Of a DNA stretch of 64,000 nt, positions 33,930 through 45,915 are shown piece by piece (position 1 is the first letter of the stretch; every line of letters begins with the position of its first letter). The translations under genes were made by a program, and so were the position numbers. Source of the DNA: Culex pipiens pallens (lineage: Eukaryota > Arthropoda > Insecta > Diptera > Culicidae). The notes under the pieces were generated by a model, which worked only from the letters and a program-made list of their open reading frames with translations, searched no databases and was not told the DNA's origin. The stretch covers positions 98,819,925 to 98,883,924 of the forward strand of contig NC_068938.1 in NCBI RefSeq assembly GCF_016801865.2, read 5' to 3'.

Positions 33930-36379
33930 GTCACGGTCATGGTCTATCACGGTTTTTTATTTTGTCCAAAAAAGAAAAATTTATTTCTCAAATTCCAAAA
34001 CAAAGTCTCAACCCTCGACGACAGGAAAAATCTTCCGGCTATCGATTGCGGCCGCTGGCCTTCGTTTTCCCACGCGACATAGGAAACACGCCGTCCTACA
34101 ACCTCATCCAACGAGTCGAGTCTTCAACGGGCTACGGCAATGAAATAACCATAAACAGCCAAGTTCACCACTGGACCAGACATCAACGCGCGAACAAATT
34201 ACGACCTTGGGAATTGTGTGGCCTAATGGAAAATATGCTCTGTCACTTTTTGGTTTGAGTTCTGGTGTCCCTTTGTTCCTTTTGTGTCAATAAATAGGGT
34301 AAACTTTTTGATTTTTGGTAAGTTGTTTTTTTATTATTTTGAGATGGATAGTTTATGAAGAACTGATGGTTTTGATCTAAATTATTCAAAACATTCCTAT
34401 TTTACATCCCTATTTCCTGACAATTTAACAGTCAGGAAGCAGTTTGTCTGACCCGTGTTCGAAATGCCAGACCATTAGAAGTAGCAGCAGATGTGATATC
34501 ATATGGAAAAAGGAAACCATTATGAGGCGAAAATACTCGAACCAATCGTTGGAATACGCAACAGCTTCTTTCGAACAAATGGGGAACAGGGTACAATAAA
34601 GTGTCTTTTCAAGATCAAATCAGAGAAAAATCAAAATAGGAAAAGTTAAACAGCACAAATTTAGCAAGTTTATAAATAAATAAAACTGAAATAATTCAGA
34701 ACAAATGTTAGAATTCGCGTTTCTACTGTATTAACAAATTCCAGATTTCCGAATTTACCGATCAACCCAACCTTCTAGGACAAGCTACAAACGCCTATTC
34801 CATGTCAGGGAGCGCAAATGGAACGTGAATGTAAAAAATAATAAATGATAACCCTCGGGAGGTGCCGCCAGGGCAGAGACACAACAGATGTGAGTACATG
34901 GCACAATAATCGTAACGCGAGGCCAATTCCAATTCCGTGTTTGTGCCCAAGGTCGTTATCTCCCCTTTTTTGGCATGCAAAAGTTGTAGTTTTCCCACCA
35001 AATCTGCGTCCTGTCAATAGCAGCTCGTTGGTCCTGCCAACACGACTCCGGCCCGGGACTTAGGTCACCACAAAAGCTCATTCCGGGAGAGCAGATTTTC
35101 GCGGATTTTGTCATTAGCAGGTGCAGGGCGAACTACATAGTAATGGTCCGCGGGAAAATCGTAGTCCGGGTCGCAGCCTGATTGCTCTGCGGCTGTCTTT
35201 TGCACAACTTTACGCTACAATTGATTTCCCCAAATGGTCATTCGAAAGGGTACAAATTGGTCGGCATGGGAAATAGGCTTTCGGACACCGCAGTATGTTT
35301 GTGAGTGCTGGTTGCTCCCGGTCTAAATAGGGGGATATTAGCACGTCGACGAACATGTCGAACCAGCCATCCATGAATGCAAGTGGACATTACGGGTCGA
35401 GTTTTGGTGATGACGATGCAACACTGCAGCAGAGCTTATTTGAAATGGTGAACCAAAGCTGGCAGTTCACGTCCACACAGCTGCACAGTGGAAAACTAAA
35501 TGTCACTTGCGTGGTTGAGTTTTGGACGGTTGAGTAAAAGTGTAATCAAGAACTTTTTGCAAAACGGTGTAAAATTCTTCACCCAGCAAACGTTAGGAGG
35601 CGTGCGTGTGAGAACAATCTGGTTCAGCTCACCGCTAAGCTGCTTTCGAGCGTGGCTCGGTACAAGGTTGAGTGGACTGACGACCCGCAATGAATTTTCA
35701 GGTGACAACGACGACGTCCCAACGTCGTTTACGTCTTCACACATCAATCCGATTATGTGGCGCAATTTTGTCCTGAGGGCGGTTGATGGACAAACTGTCC
35801 GCTGTGGTCTGTCAATTGAGTGCAATTTTGTAACGGTCAAAGTGTTCGATTGCAGGGATTCCGATTGGAAAAATCATTTCCGCAATTTTGCATAATGTGT
35901 TGCACTTTATGTACCTAATGACAAACTGATGTTGATTGATGGAACAATAACCGATAGGAACGAGTAAAGTGTAGTCACTGTGCAGCATGTGACAGTTGAT
36001 AATTAACTTGAATGAACTCTTTTCATTCTGATTCCATTTATGGACTTATAACAGATTATTAAGTTGCTGACATTGTTAACCGATATGTAGTGCATTTTAA
36101 AAACCGAGTACGTGCTACGAGACATAAAAAGTAACGTCCCATTTAACGTCCCTGGATTTCCAGTTCGTTATTTCACAGATTTGGTATTTCTTGGAAACAA
36201 AGAAATTTAAGAAATAGGGGATCGGCATGTACTTCGATCAGGCACATTAGCACATTAGCACTTAGGCGTTCGATTACATCTTCTTAAAGTGTGTTCAACT
36301 CATATCAAGCAATAAATTGCTTATTGGGAAATGAGCAAGCAAGTTCCCATCAAAGCTACAAATATGCAAATTGGATCGA
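33930..36379. other. Repeat-poor unassigned region
   Basis: Largely free of the dispersed repeats and less AT-rich at 33990-34260 and 34790-35900. The longest frames are 131 codons (35500-35895, +) and 114 codons (35840-35496, -), overlapping on opposite strands and unrecognised. It may contain untranslated or intronic DNA of a gene, but no exon could be defined. Confidence 0.35.
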
Positions 36380-37707
36380 ATTAAAACCGAGTCATATAAC
36401 CTTTAAGACCAAGTCCACGAACAGGGCATACCCCCTTGTATGGGACGTCGTTTGGACCTCACCAATCTGCCTGAAAATTTCAAGGGTTGTTTGTACATAT
36501 GAACCTAGCATCTGGCCAAAATATGAGCACTCTAGGTCAACGGGAAGTGGGGCAAATCGGGACACAAAGTTTAAAGGTTCAAAAACGTAAAAAATCTTAA
36601 AAATGCTATAACTTAGGCAAAATTCAATTTAATTTCAAAATTCAAAATGCATCTGAAAGGGCTTGAAAAATGCAACAAAATGCAGGAAGAAGCATCCCAA
36701 TTGGTTAAATCTAAAGGGAGTTATTGGCATTTTAGTGAAAAAATAGCATAATTTTCAAACTCAAATAAAAAAGTGTTCCATCCAGATATCAACTCGGTTC
36801 GACCTGCAGCTTGTAGGGGACATCTGGGACTACCATCTGAGACTGAGAACGCTTTGGGTAAGGCAGTTTAACATATTATATAGACACTTTTACTTTAAGT
36901 GAATTTATTGGTTGTAAATTTTTGCTCGGGAGACCCCTTAGATCCCATTTTCTGGTGATAATTTTATCATATTCGTGTTTCTGAGACAATTTTACAATAA
37001 AAACATGCATGAAAATGTTTATTTTCATCCATTTTAACCCTTTAAAAAATGAAAGTTAAAAAAAATCTTCGATTCACATTTATTGAAAATCAAGTTCGTT
37101 TCCAAGGATACTAGATGACACCAGAAAAAAGCAGCTTCTTAATTTTTTTTAACTTTCATTTTTTAAAGGGTTAAAATGGATGAAAATAAACATTTTCATG
37201 CATGTTTCTATTGTAAAATTGTCTCAGGAACACGAATATGATAAAATTATCACCAGAAAATGGGATCTAAGGGGTCTCCCGAGCAAAAATTTACAACCAA
37301 AAAATTTACTTAAAGTAAAAGTGTCTATTTAATATGTTAAACTGCCTAACCCAAAGCGTTCTCAGTCTCAGATGGTAGTCCCAGATGTCCCCTACAAGCT
37401 GCAGGTCGAACCGAGTTGATATCTGGATGGAACATTTTTTTATTTGAGTTTGCATATTATGCTATTTTTTCACTAAAATGCCATTAACTCCCTTTAGATT
37501 TAACCAATTGGGATGCTTCTTACTGCATTTTGTTGCATTTTTTAAACCCTTTCAGATGCATTTTGAATTTTGAAATTAAATTGAATTTTGCCTAAGTTAT
37601 AGCACTTTTAAGATTGTTTGCGTTTTTGAACCATTAATCTTTGTGTCCCGATTTGCCCCACTTCCCGTTGACCAAGAGTACTCATATTTTGGCCAGATGC
37701 TAGTTTC

Positions 37708-38878
37708 TAGTGCGTCCATCCCGGGAATTCCCGGGACAAAAATCCCGGGATTTTTCCAAAACCGGGAATTCCCGAATCCCGGGATTTTCTATAATTTTTC
37801 CCGGGATTTCCCGAAATTGAAAAAAATATAATCATATTTTGGTCTGGAAATTCAGATTTGGTTGTGGAAATAGTAGAACAGTTGAATACTAAGTAATACA
37901 TTTATTTGGCTTATTAGGGAAAATTATTATAATATTAATACACATGTCCGCAAAATGCCTAGCGCTTTAAAAAATGTCTCTTTTATTTGTTTACGTATAT
38001 ATATAAAAAATTTCGACTATTTTGTTCGAACGCGAATCAGTTCAATACGGAGCGTCGGATCGAGGTGCTCTTTGTTGCGTTGAGTTCGTATAAGCCCAAG
38101 GAAGGTTCTTACGCTAACTAATTGACACTTTGGCCACTCTGGAACCGATTCCGGAGCATCGGCAAATTGTATGGGAAAAGCTGCGTAAAAACAAATTTTG
38201 ATCACAGGAGGCTGAATTAGCAAACAAGCAAGAAACGTTAGGAAACTAAAAGAGGGCAGGACGAAGTTTGCCGGGAAGAGATTGTTTACGTATATTTACG
38301 ATTTTAAATATGAAGCAAAAATCTCATATTACATTATTTTCAATAAATCACCAGCATCTGGGGGAAATAAGGACAAATGTAACGAAAAAAGACAGCTATT
38401 TAAGCAAACAATTATCATAAAGTTTTGGATGACTTAGGTGAAAACAGGAACAGAACAAAACAATTAGTACACCGACTTCCAAATGTATTGCTCTAAAATC
38501 TCCTGTACCTATTCAGAATATTTTTTAAAGACTTATGTAATTTGAATCGCAATTAAAAAAAAAGAATTATATTGGAATTAAAAATTGTAGTTGATTTAAA
38601 ATCCAAAACACCACAAAGAACAACATTGGTTGTTATCAATTTTTAATTTCTCTTAGGCTTTTCAAAAACATTCGTCCTTGTTTAGATTGAACTGTACATT
38701 ATCACCAATTAATATTATTGAGCTAATTCTATGATTTTAAAAACATAACAAATGTAATGAAAAGATAGATTTTATTACTGATACAAAAATTTCCCGGGAT
38801 CCCGGGAATTCCCGGGATTCCAAAAATATTTTTCCCGTTTCCCGGGAAATTCAAAACCCGGGAAAATTGGACGCCCTA
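37708..38878. mobile_element. CCCGGG-rich hAT-type element, 8-bp TSD
   Basis: 1171 bp from TAGTGCGTCCATCCCGGG to CCCGGGAAAATTGGACGCCC plus TA, with CTAGTTTC at 37700-37707 and 38879-38886. Subterminal CCCGGGAATTCCCGGGA motifs are dense at both ends and themselves palindromic. The opposite palindrome arm shows the unoccupied site (GAACCTAG at 36501-36508, one base different). A Helitron lies inside. No transposase frame. Confidence 0.9.
37995..38280 (+). mobile_element. Helitron-like element, copy A
   Basis: Begins TATATATATAAAAAATTTCG and shares TTCGAACGCGAATCAGTTCA and CCAAGGAAGGTTCTTACGC with copies B and C. It ends near GACGAAGTTTGCCGGG, a typical insect Helitron 3' motif. The terminal TC and the last bases are decayed. 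Nested in a hAT that is nested in a palindrome. Confidence 0.7.
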
Positions 38879-39003
38879 CTAGTTTCATATGTACAAACAA
38901 CTTTGTGTCCCGATTGGTGAGGTCGATGCGAGATGGGTATGCTTTGCTCGTGGACTCGCTCTTAAAACATACGAGATATTCCCCGAGTCCCGGATGGTGA
39001 CCC

Positions 39004-39130
39004 GGGACCCGTAGTGTAGGGGCAAGCGTGGTTGCCTCTCACCCAGTCGGCCTGGGTTCGATCCCAGACGGTCCCGGTGGCATTTTTCGAGACGAGATTT
39101 GAAGTAAATGTTGGCCCCGGTCTAACCTAA
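39004..39130 (+). mobile_element. tRNA-derived SINE (family S2), short copy
   Basis: The head GGGACCCGTAGTGTAGGGGC contains an A-box-like stretch, and CTGGGTTCGATCCCAG a B box. The body GGCATTTTTCGAGACGAG and TGGCCCCGG matches the first half of the dimeric copy at 45561. The 3' part is missing. Confidence 0.75.
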
Positions 39131-39159
39131 TGATTGGAAAGCAACTGTACGCCTGTAAA

Positions 39160-39308
39160 ATGCATTTTAAAACACTTTTTTCATCCAAATGTTGAAACCT
39201 AGGCTTGTAATTTCAATTCTTATATTTTTTTTTTATTTTTTTCCCCTTCCCTCGATTTAGGTCTGAGCAGAGGGACATAAACTTCAAAAAATATTTGCAA
39301 CGGCCTTA
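39160..39308 (-). repeat. Terminal fragment of the TAAGGCCGTTGC element
   Basis: Matches the complement of about 61155-61390 up to the tip CAACGGCCTTA. It lacks the CTAGAG hairpin, reading CATCCAAATGTTGAAA straight through, so it shows the empty site for the hairpin at 61268. Confidence 0.65.
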
Positions 39309-40827
39309 TAAGTTTTAAAAAAGTTGTGATTTTTGTAAAGTGTCGAAAAACATGATTTTTTAAATAGTTTAAATTAGTACTTTAGTGAAATTTTTACAAG
39401 ATATAACCATATTCAGATATTATTTTTAATGTCTTATTCAAATTTTAAAGACAGTTTCCATCCTCGTCCATCACTCTATAAAAATATCAAAGTGTTTAAC
39501 AAATTCCTTAAAAATTTTCTCTTTAAACATTGTAGGTGGGTCATTCCATCTCAACTGTGCACGAAAAAGTGCAAATTTGAAAATGACCCTTTCCGATCCT
39601 GCTCAAATTTGGCAGAGCTGTTGATACTATCAAAACATGCAAGAATCCCGAATTTCATCCAAATCGGACCACCCCCTCCATTTTTGTACCTCCCCAAAAA
39701 ATCGACTTTTTGGCGATTTTTGATCAAACCTCCTAGTTTCAAACAGCGATAGCTCAGGAACCACAAATCTTAGAAGGTCGGTTTTAGACTCAATTTTGAA
39801 GGAAATTGAACGTAGAATCCATTTCCGTGATCAAAATGTTGATTTATTTATTTTTTCTACCTGTATTGTGCAATTGAAAACTTTAAGCGGCCGTATCTCA
39901 AAACCCCAACTTATTTTTTTTTATTTGACCTCACCATCGTGTTCCCCGGTCAATTTTACATAAGAATCACTTACCTACTGAAATGAATATGTTTCGTTCC
40001 AGAGATATCGAATTTTAAAGTTTTGTGTTTTCGAGATTACCTACATCAGCTTCACTCGCCGCATCTGCTAGAAGCACACAGGCGGGCTGATCAATAACTG
40101 CTACCTGGTCATTTCTTAAAATAATATTTCATCATAAATAATCTTTATCAAATTGGGCAAAAATCAACTGTATAACACTGTAGGAATCTGGAGTTTAATC
40201 GCGAATGTTTATCTGCTCAAAAAAAATTAATGCAGTGAATTTCTGTGCTAACCCACAGGACAGAGCAATAACGACACATAGTAAAGGGCAGAATTGGATT
40301 CCGACGGAGCGAGCAGGAAAATGCAATTAATCTTGTTAGTAACACTGAACAAGAAGTGCACGATACATTATTGAGTAAAAATATGAATTAAAATAAATAA
40401 AACATGTTGACACTTTGTACTCTAGTGAAGGACGATCACAAGGAGTAGGAAAAGGATTTATGGAAAGTATAAAACTGAAAAATGTAAGAAAATCACAAAG
40501 TTTAATCTGCTGCAATGCGGCTAATTCCCTAAATTTTGCTGCGATGATTTCGACACCGTCCGAACAACAGTGTTTTTTTTTCTTCTATCATTCTTGGATT
40601 CTTGGAACACAATACGGCTGCTGTCCTCACGTATAAGGATTTTTTTTAAATTAAATGTACCTTAACCAACATCATCTTTTAATCAAATGGAGCTGGCTCA
40701 CAATATAAAAATTGATTTAATATGATCAATCTTTTAGACCATAAATCAGTTATGCCAAATTAAATTAGTAAATATTAAGCTCAATGTTTGTGCTGATTTT
40801 GATTTAAAAAATACAAAGGAATCATTA
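39309..40827. other. Unassigned AT-rich sequence
   Basis: A 107-codon frame at 39429-39752 lies in repeat-like DNA (GGTGGGTCATTCCATCTCAA). No gene or element boundary could be set. Confidence 0.3.
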
Positions 40828-41492
40828 CACAGTCCAACAAAATTTTGTCTCTGAGACGAGAATATGTGTTCCTAGTAGATTTTTGCCTGCTGAATCCGAA
40901 TCCGGGTCCAGAATTGCTCCAAATGGTCCCAATTTTGAGATACACCCGTTTGAAATGTTAGTTTAGGCCAAAATTAGCTACTTTGTTGACTATTTTACAA
41001 AAGAACTATTGAATAAACAACTAAACCAATACATGTATCTTAAAGTTCACGTTTTCCCCTTTCTGAAACACCCCTGGTTATTAAAATTTGATTGTTTCTA
41101 CGCATATTTATAGCCATTTTAAAATTATATTTTCAGTTGGTTCTCATTCAAGTTTTTCCAACTTGCATGCAAGTCAAATTCTAATTTTAAAATGGCTATA
41201 AATATGCGTAGAAACAATCAAATTTTAAAAACCAGGGGTGTTTCAGAAAGGGGAAAACGTGAACTTTAAGATACATGTATTGGTTTAGTTGTTTATTCAA
41301 TAGTTCTTTTGTAAAATAGTCGACAAAGTAGCTAATTTTGGCCTAAACTAACATTTCAAACGGGTGTATCTCAAAATTGGGACCATTTGGAGCAATTCTG
41401 GACCCGGATTCGGATTCAGCAGGCAAAAATCTACTAGGAACACATTTTCTCGTCTCAGAGACAAGAAACATTTGATTTTTTGTTGAACTGTG
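40828..41492. mobile_element. Short, nearly perfect palindromic element
   Basis: Starts CACAGTCCAACAAAA and ends TTTTGTTGAACTGTG, with TTA on both sides. The arms (about 40840-41121 and 41190-41480) match over nearly 250 bp with only a few differences; the spacer lies around 41122-41190. The high arm identity suggests recent origin or conversion between arms. The TTA duplication is too short to assign a superfamily. Confidence 0.75.
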
Positions 41493-41756
41493 TTATTGAT
41501 TGTTTTTAAGATTGTCGAATGTCGAATCAATTTTTTAACCAATTTTTGATCTTTAAAAGCATTGGAAAGAAGAACTCTTCAAATTTTAGAAAACTTAAGG
41601 GTTGGAAGTTTGACTTGTTTTATGTGACTTTGCCAATGGCGGTTGTCTACGAACCATACAAAACAATTTTTTTTATGGGAATTGTTTACGAGGGGGAGGG
41701 GGCAGTTTGAGATTTCCAAAAAAGTATCCACGTTGTTTATGGATAGTCCCATTGGC

Positions 41757-42238
41757 AAAATGCAATGATAGGATGTTGTAGAGTAGGCCAAATACTACCA
41801 AAAACAGAAATAAATTATACAAGACAAGCTAACCCCGACAAACTTCGTCTTGTCATTTTTTCACTTCTTGACGTTTTTAGCCTCCTGTGATCAAAATTTG
41901 ATTTTACGCAACTTGTCCCATACAATCTGCAGATCTTCCGGAATCGGTTCCGTAGTGGCCAAAGTTGTCACTCTTTAGCGTAAGAACCTTCCTTGGGCTT
42001 ATACGAACCCAACGCAGCAAAGAGCGCTCCGATCCGACTTTCCGTTATCAACTGATTCGCGTTCGAACAAAACCGTCGAAATTTTTTATATATATAGAAG
42101 AAGAAGATAAATGCAAATTAAAATACTAAAAATGAAACAAGAAAAACATACTACAAGAGAAGTGAAGTTTTTCGTAAAACAAAAGTTGCTAAGAATGACC
42201 CCCTAAACACGAATTATGCTTTCCATTTTTTTTCTAAG
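41757..42238 (-). mobile_element. CCCTCTAC-family fragment split by a Helitron
   Basis: On the minus strand GGGGGTCATTCTTAGC, ACGAAAAACTTCACTTCTCT and, beyond the Helitron, GGTAGTATTTGGCC and CATCCTATCATTGCATTTTG follow the order of the 17815-18419 element. Confidence 0.65.
41825..42098 (-). mobile_element. Helitron-like element, copy B
   Basis: On the minus strand it opens TCTATATATATAAAAAATTT, has the shared body and ends GACGAAGTTTGTCGGG then GTTAGCTTG. No TIR and no target duplication are seen, as expected for rolling-circle elements. Its host on both sides is one CCCTCTAC-family fragment, which supports the limits. Confidence 0.82.
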
Positions 42239-42249
42239 AGATGGAACAA

Positions 42250-43137
42250 TAGGGTGGAATCGAAAATTGGATCCTTCAGCAACACATTTTTTGGGTCCCT
42301 TTTAGGGTCCCAAAAAACCTCCCAAAATTTGGGAGCGATTGGTTAAGCCCATGATTGGCGCAAAGCGAAAGAAATTTGTATGGAAATTACTATGGGGAAA
42401 CTTGCATTTTCACATTTTTGAAATAAAAAAATTCATGTTTTATTATTTTATGAAACTAACACCGTAGAAGTATAGCCCTCGATGTCCTTAACAACTCTTC
42501 CGAAGACAGTATGGTGCTAACTTGCTTCTAACAAAAGTTACAGAGCGTTCAAGAGAGTCATTTCGGAATACTCGGTAAAAATCATACCTTTTGCCAACAC
42601 TGCCAAATCAAGTGGAAACTTTCTTAAACTATAATATATTTGAGGAATTTGGGTGCAATTTAACTAAATAATGTATTCTGAACATTTCTTCATAACGGTT
42701 TTACGTAAGGCTCTTCAAATCTAAGATCAATCGTGTTTATTTAGTATTTCATGGTTCCTTCGGCAATGTTGGCAGAAAATGCGAGTTTCACTGATTATTT
42801 CAATACACTACTTTTGAAAACTCTGTATCTTTTTTGTGACGCACTTTAGCACCATACTGTCTTTGGAGAGTTGTTCAGGACATTCAGGGCTATACTTTTA
42901 CGATGTTAGTTTCATAAAATAACAAAACATGAATTTTGAAAATTCAAAAATGTGAAAATGTATTTTTCCTCATAGTAATTTCCATACAAATTTCATTCGC
43001 TTTGTGCCAATCGTGGGCTTAACCAATCGCTCCCAAATTTTGGGAGGTTGTTTGGGACCCTAAAAGGGACCCAAAAATGAGTTGCTGATTGGATTTTTAT
43101 CATTTTAAATTTTTCCATATAGCTAGATTCCACCCTA
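42250..43137. mobile_element. Palindromic TAGGGTGGAATC element, 9-bp repeat flanks
   Basis: 888 bp from TAGGGTGGAATC to GATTCCACCCTA, flanked by ATGGAACAA at 42241-42249 and 43138-43146. The halves are inverted copies (TTTGGGACCCTAAAAGGGAC-like and CATAGTAATTTCCATACAAA motifs). The tips match the other TAGGGTG elements, which have 8-bp flanks; the ninth base may be chance. Confidence 0.85.
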
Positions 43138-43146
43138 ATGGAACAA

Positions 43147-44063
43147 GCTAATTGGCCAATAGCTTGTAGCTTCAGCAAGATTTTCATCAGCTTTCACAAT
43201 CTTAATTACCTTGGCATTTTTCCAACTATGGTTGTATCGGGTTGCCTCTGGAAGCTGACTGTTATAAATATTTAACCTTTTCTGGTGAAAACCATCAAAA
43301 GGTCCCCAATTTCCCACATCGAAACTCTCATTTGCAAGTTGGTCTCAATATGATCTCGTTTTCACTCATTATTATCAATTTCATTTCAACTCCACTTTGT
43401 ACCCACCCCCCTCTTGATTCAACGAACATTTCTAACGATGGCAGCTGTTGGGAGCTACATGCGCAGCGCAACAAATCAACCCTCTGAAATTAGAACCAGT
43501 CGAGCGCAACTAGCTGTGAGCTTCTTCATTAACTGTCATCCGCCATCTATCAACCATTGACTGCGTTCCCTTGGAAGGACAGTGGTGCCGGTAATTTTTA
43601 GGTTAACTTTTGTCGATGAAATATGAAAATGAAAATTTGAGTAACTTAAAAGAAATTCGAAAGAATTTTAGATTATTTCAAAGGTTAGAACAAAGATCAG
43701 TAAATGTATATGAAAAAGTAACAAGGATCCAAATGTGGCAAGCTATCACAATGACGACGATACTCCGTACCTTCGTCCTCGTCGCATGTCGTGTCATTTG
43801 TGTGCGCCAACTCTAGTCAGTTTGTCAACCCACCAAGTTCGGTACTGTAGATATGATGTATGCAGTGCGATTTTGTTTGAGCGTTTGAGCTAGAAACAGA
43901 ACTCCGCTCCTGGAGGGTTGTGTGTTTTGTTCGTATATGCAGCATCAACATAATCAGCTGCGCTCGATGTGATGCGATGTGATGTCGTGCTCGTCCTTGT
44001 CGTCACAAGCCAACGCTCCCATCATCATATTGCAGCACATGTGCGTGGTTCGCCCACTTGAAT
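43147..44063. other. Repeat-poor unassigned region
   Basis: Balanced composition from about 43230 to 44060. It contains tandem GATGTGATG-like motifs near 43970. Frames up to 81 codons are unrecognised. Confidence 0.35.
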
Positions 44064-44510
44064 CCCGGGCAGACGGTAATAACAAAATTCATGCCATTTC
44101 AATAACTAATATTGTTGAAATAATAGAAATTGTCAATGAATTTTTTTGAAAAATCCATTTTTTCATAAGGGTTTCATAACAGTTTATGTTATCATATCAA
44201 AATTTGTTATTGGTCTGATATTGGTTGAAAGCTAAAACCACTTTGGAATAACTTTTTGTGTTATAGAAGAATACTTCCAACTGTTATTGGGATGATCGGA
44301 TTAGTTGTTAAAATAACAAAAAATAATAACAAAGATTTGTTCGAAGAATAACTAAAAATGTTATTAGCCTGTTATTACAATAACAATCCAATAACAAAAA
44401 AATCATAACGACGAATAACAAATCTTGTTATGAATAACATAAAATGCTATTGGCCTAGTATTTTCAAATATCAAAAAATGTTATTCCCAAGTTATTTCCG
44501 TCTGCTCGGG
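44064..44510. mobile_element. CCCGGGCAGA TIR element, long copy
   Basis: 447 bp from CCCGGGCAGACGGTAATAAC to TTATTTCCGTCTGCTCGGG. The interior is rich in AATAAC/GTTATT inverted motifs. Flanks give at most an AT dinucleotide duplication, so the superfamily is unresolved. Its deleted relative is at 26864-27116. Confidence 0.8.
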
Positions 44511-45345
44511 ATCCTTCTCAGGGGGACTCGTACTGAACGAAACTGGGAGGAGTGAGGGACAGTGTTGGGGGAACTTCAGTGGTGATATCTGTTCAAACAG
44601 CGCGTCGCAAGCTCGTCACTGCTAATGAGTACACACATGGATCAAAGCTCATTTAATGTTGATACCGGGAAACTGGCTACAGCAGCCATAATGGGCTCCA
44701 AATGTAAGTCTGGTGTAGTCTATTGTTATAGGTTACAAGAAATTGGTTTCAATTGTCACAATTGTTGTTTGTTAAAACTAGAATGTTGAAACTTCTGATC
44801 AATTTCTAAGCTGTAAAAGCATTGTCAAAAATCTTAATTTATCCTTAAAATGTCTTGAAATAATTTGAATTTAATCATTATTGAATTAAAAATACATTGT
44901 ATTGTGAGCGACTGATGGCTTTGATTTTTCATTCTCAAATATTATTGCACCATTTTTTGCCGTAATCGATGTTGTTCAATTGAAATTGAATAAGATTTGT
45001 TTCGTGCTGTGATCAATTTGTAAAACCCAGCAAATGAAGCGATTACTCGGGCATTCGTACACTCGATTACTGCCATAGAGTAGAGGGCACCCATTGTAGG
45101 GCTTTGGGTTGTATGCCGACGCTCTAACCGCCCTTTGCCACTCCACACATGCTGCTGCAGCTGAGGAGAGAGATTCCAGCATGCGTGTAAGGTATTTGCC
45201 CAGCGTCGTAACACCATGTTGCATTTGCTCGATATTAGACGCACCACTGCAGCTGAAGCACTGGGTCTCGGTAAACACAATGTACCACGTGTGTATCTGC
45301 ACGAGAAGACACGTGTAAGCAAACGCACTTGTCGTACAGCTAATT
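44511..45345. other. Repeat-poor region with two CACGTG boxes
   Basis: CACGTG occurs at 45286-45291 and 45310-45315. Overlapping minus-strand frames of 128 and 132 codons (44942-45374) are unrecognised and share bases with each other, so neither is called. Confidence 0.35.
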
Positions 45346-45374
45346 AACACACACACACACACACACACACACAC
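45346..45374. repeat. (AC)n microsatellite
   Basis: About 14 AC dinucleotides in a row. Confidence 0.95.
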
Positions 45375-45560
45375 TTTGGACTGCTTACTGTGCGCGCGTG
45401 CTTAGATACGTGTTTGATAGAACATTGAGCTAATTTGTGCGGTAGCAAGTCTATCGAGAGTGAAATTCTACAATTTTCAACTAATGCTCTGTATGCAGAC
45501 CATCAGTTTCAAAGAGAGACACTTGTGCAGTTTATTCGATTATTTATTAATTCTATTACC

Positions 45561-45915
45561 GGGACCTATGGTGTAGAGGAATGCATGGTTGTCTCTCACC
45601 CAGTCGGCCTGGGTTCGATTCCAGAAGGTCCCGGTGGCATTTTTCGAGACGAGATTTGTCTGATCACGCCTTCCGTCGGACGGGGAAGTAAATGTTGGCC
45701 CCGGACTAACCTAGAGGTTAGGTCGTTAGCTCAGTCCTCCAGGTGTAGAAGTCGTCTCCCTGGGTCTCGGTGGAGTCGCTGTTAGGCAGTTGGACTCACA
45801 ATCCAAAGATCGTCAGTTCGAATCCCGGTGTGGATGGAAGCTTAGGTGTAAAAAGAGGTTTGCAATTGCCTCAACCAGGCCTGCAAAAAATTTCCAACCC
45901 AGCGTACACATGAAG
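45561..45915 (+). mobile_element. Dimeric tRNA-derived SINE (family S2, long copy)
   Basis: The first tRNA-like head (45561-45632) has A-box-like TATGGTGTAGAGG and B box CTGGGTTCGATTCCAG. It is followed by the family body (GGCATTTTTCGAGACGAG, TGGCCCCGG). A second tRNA-like unit follows at about 45767-45837, with stem-loop TTGGA-CTCACAA-TCCAA and B box AGTTCGAATCCCGG. The CTCACAA loop is the same as in family S1. A tail of unrelated sequence ends near 45915. Two polymerase III-type heads in one unit, head to tail, suggest a composite SINE. Confidence 0.78.

Larger units (their letters stand above)
36380..38990. repeat. Palindromic repeat, centre near 37.1 kb
   Basis: The left arm (36380-37070) and right arm (37135-37699 plus 38887-38990) are inverted copies. 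Shared phrases include CAACGGGAAGTGGGGCAAAT, CTTACTGCATTTTGTTGCA-like and CATTTTCTGGTGATAATTTT. The right arm is split by a hAT-type element (37708-38878). The outer ends diverge, so tips were not defined. Confidence 0.82.

Noticed and set aside
35496..35895. Overlapping frames of 131 (+) and 114 (-) codons
   Set aside because: They overlap on opposite strands and neither resembles a protein family; most likely chance.
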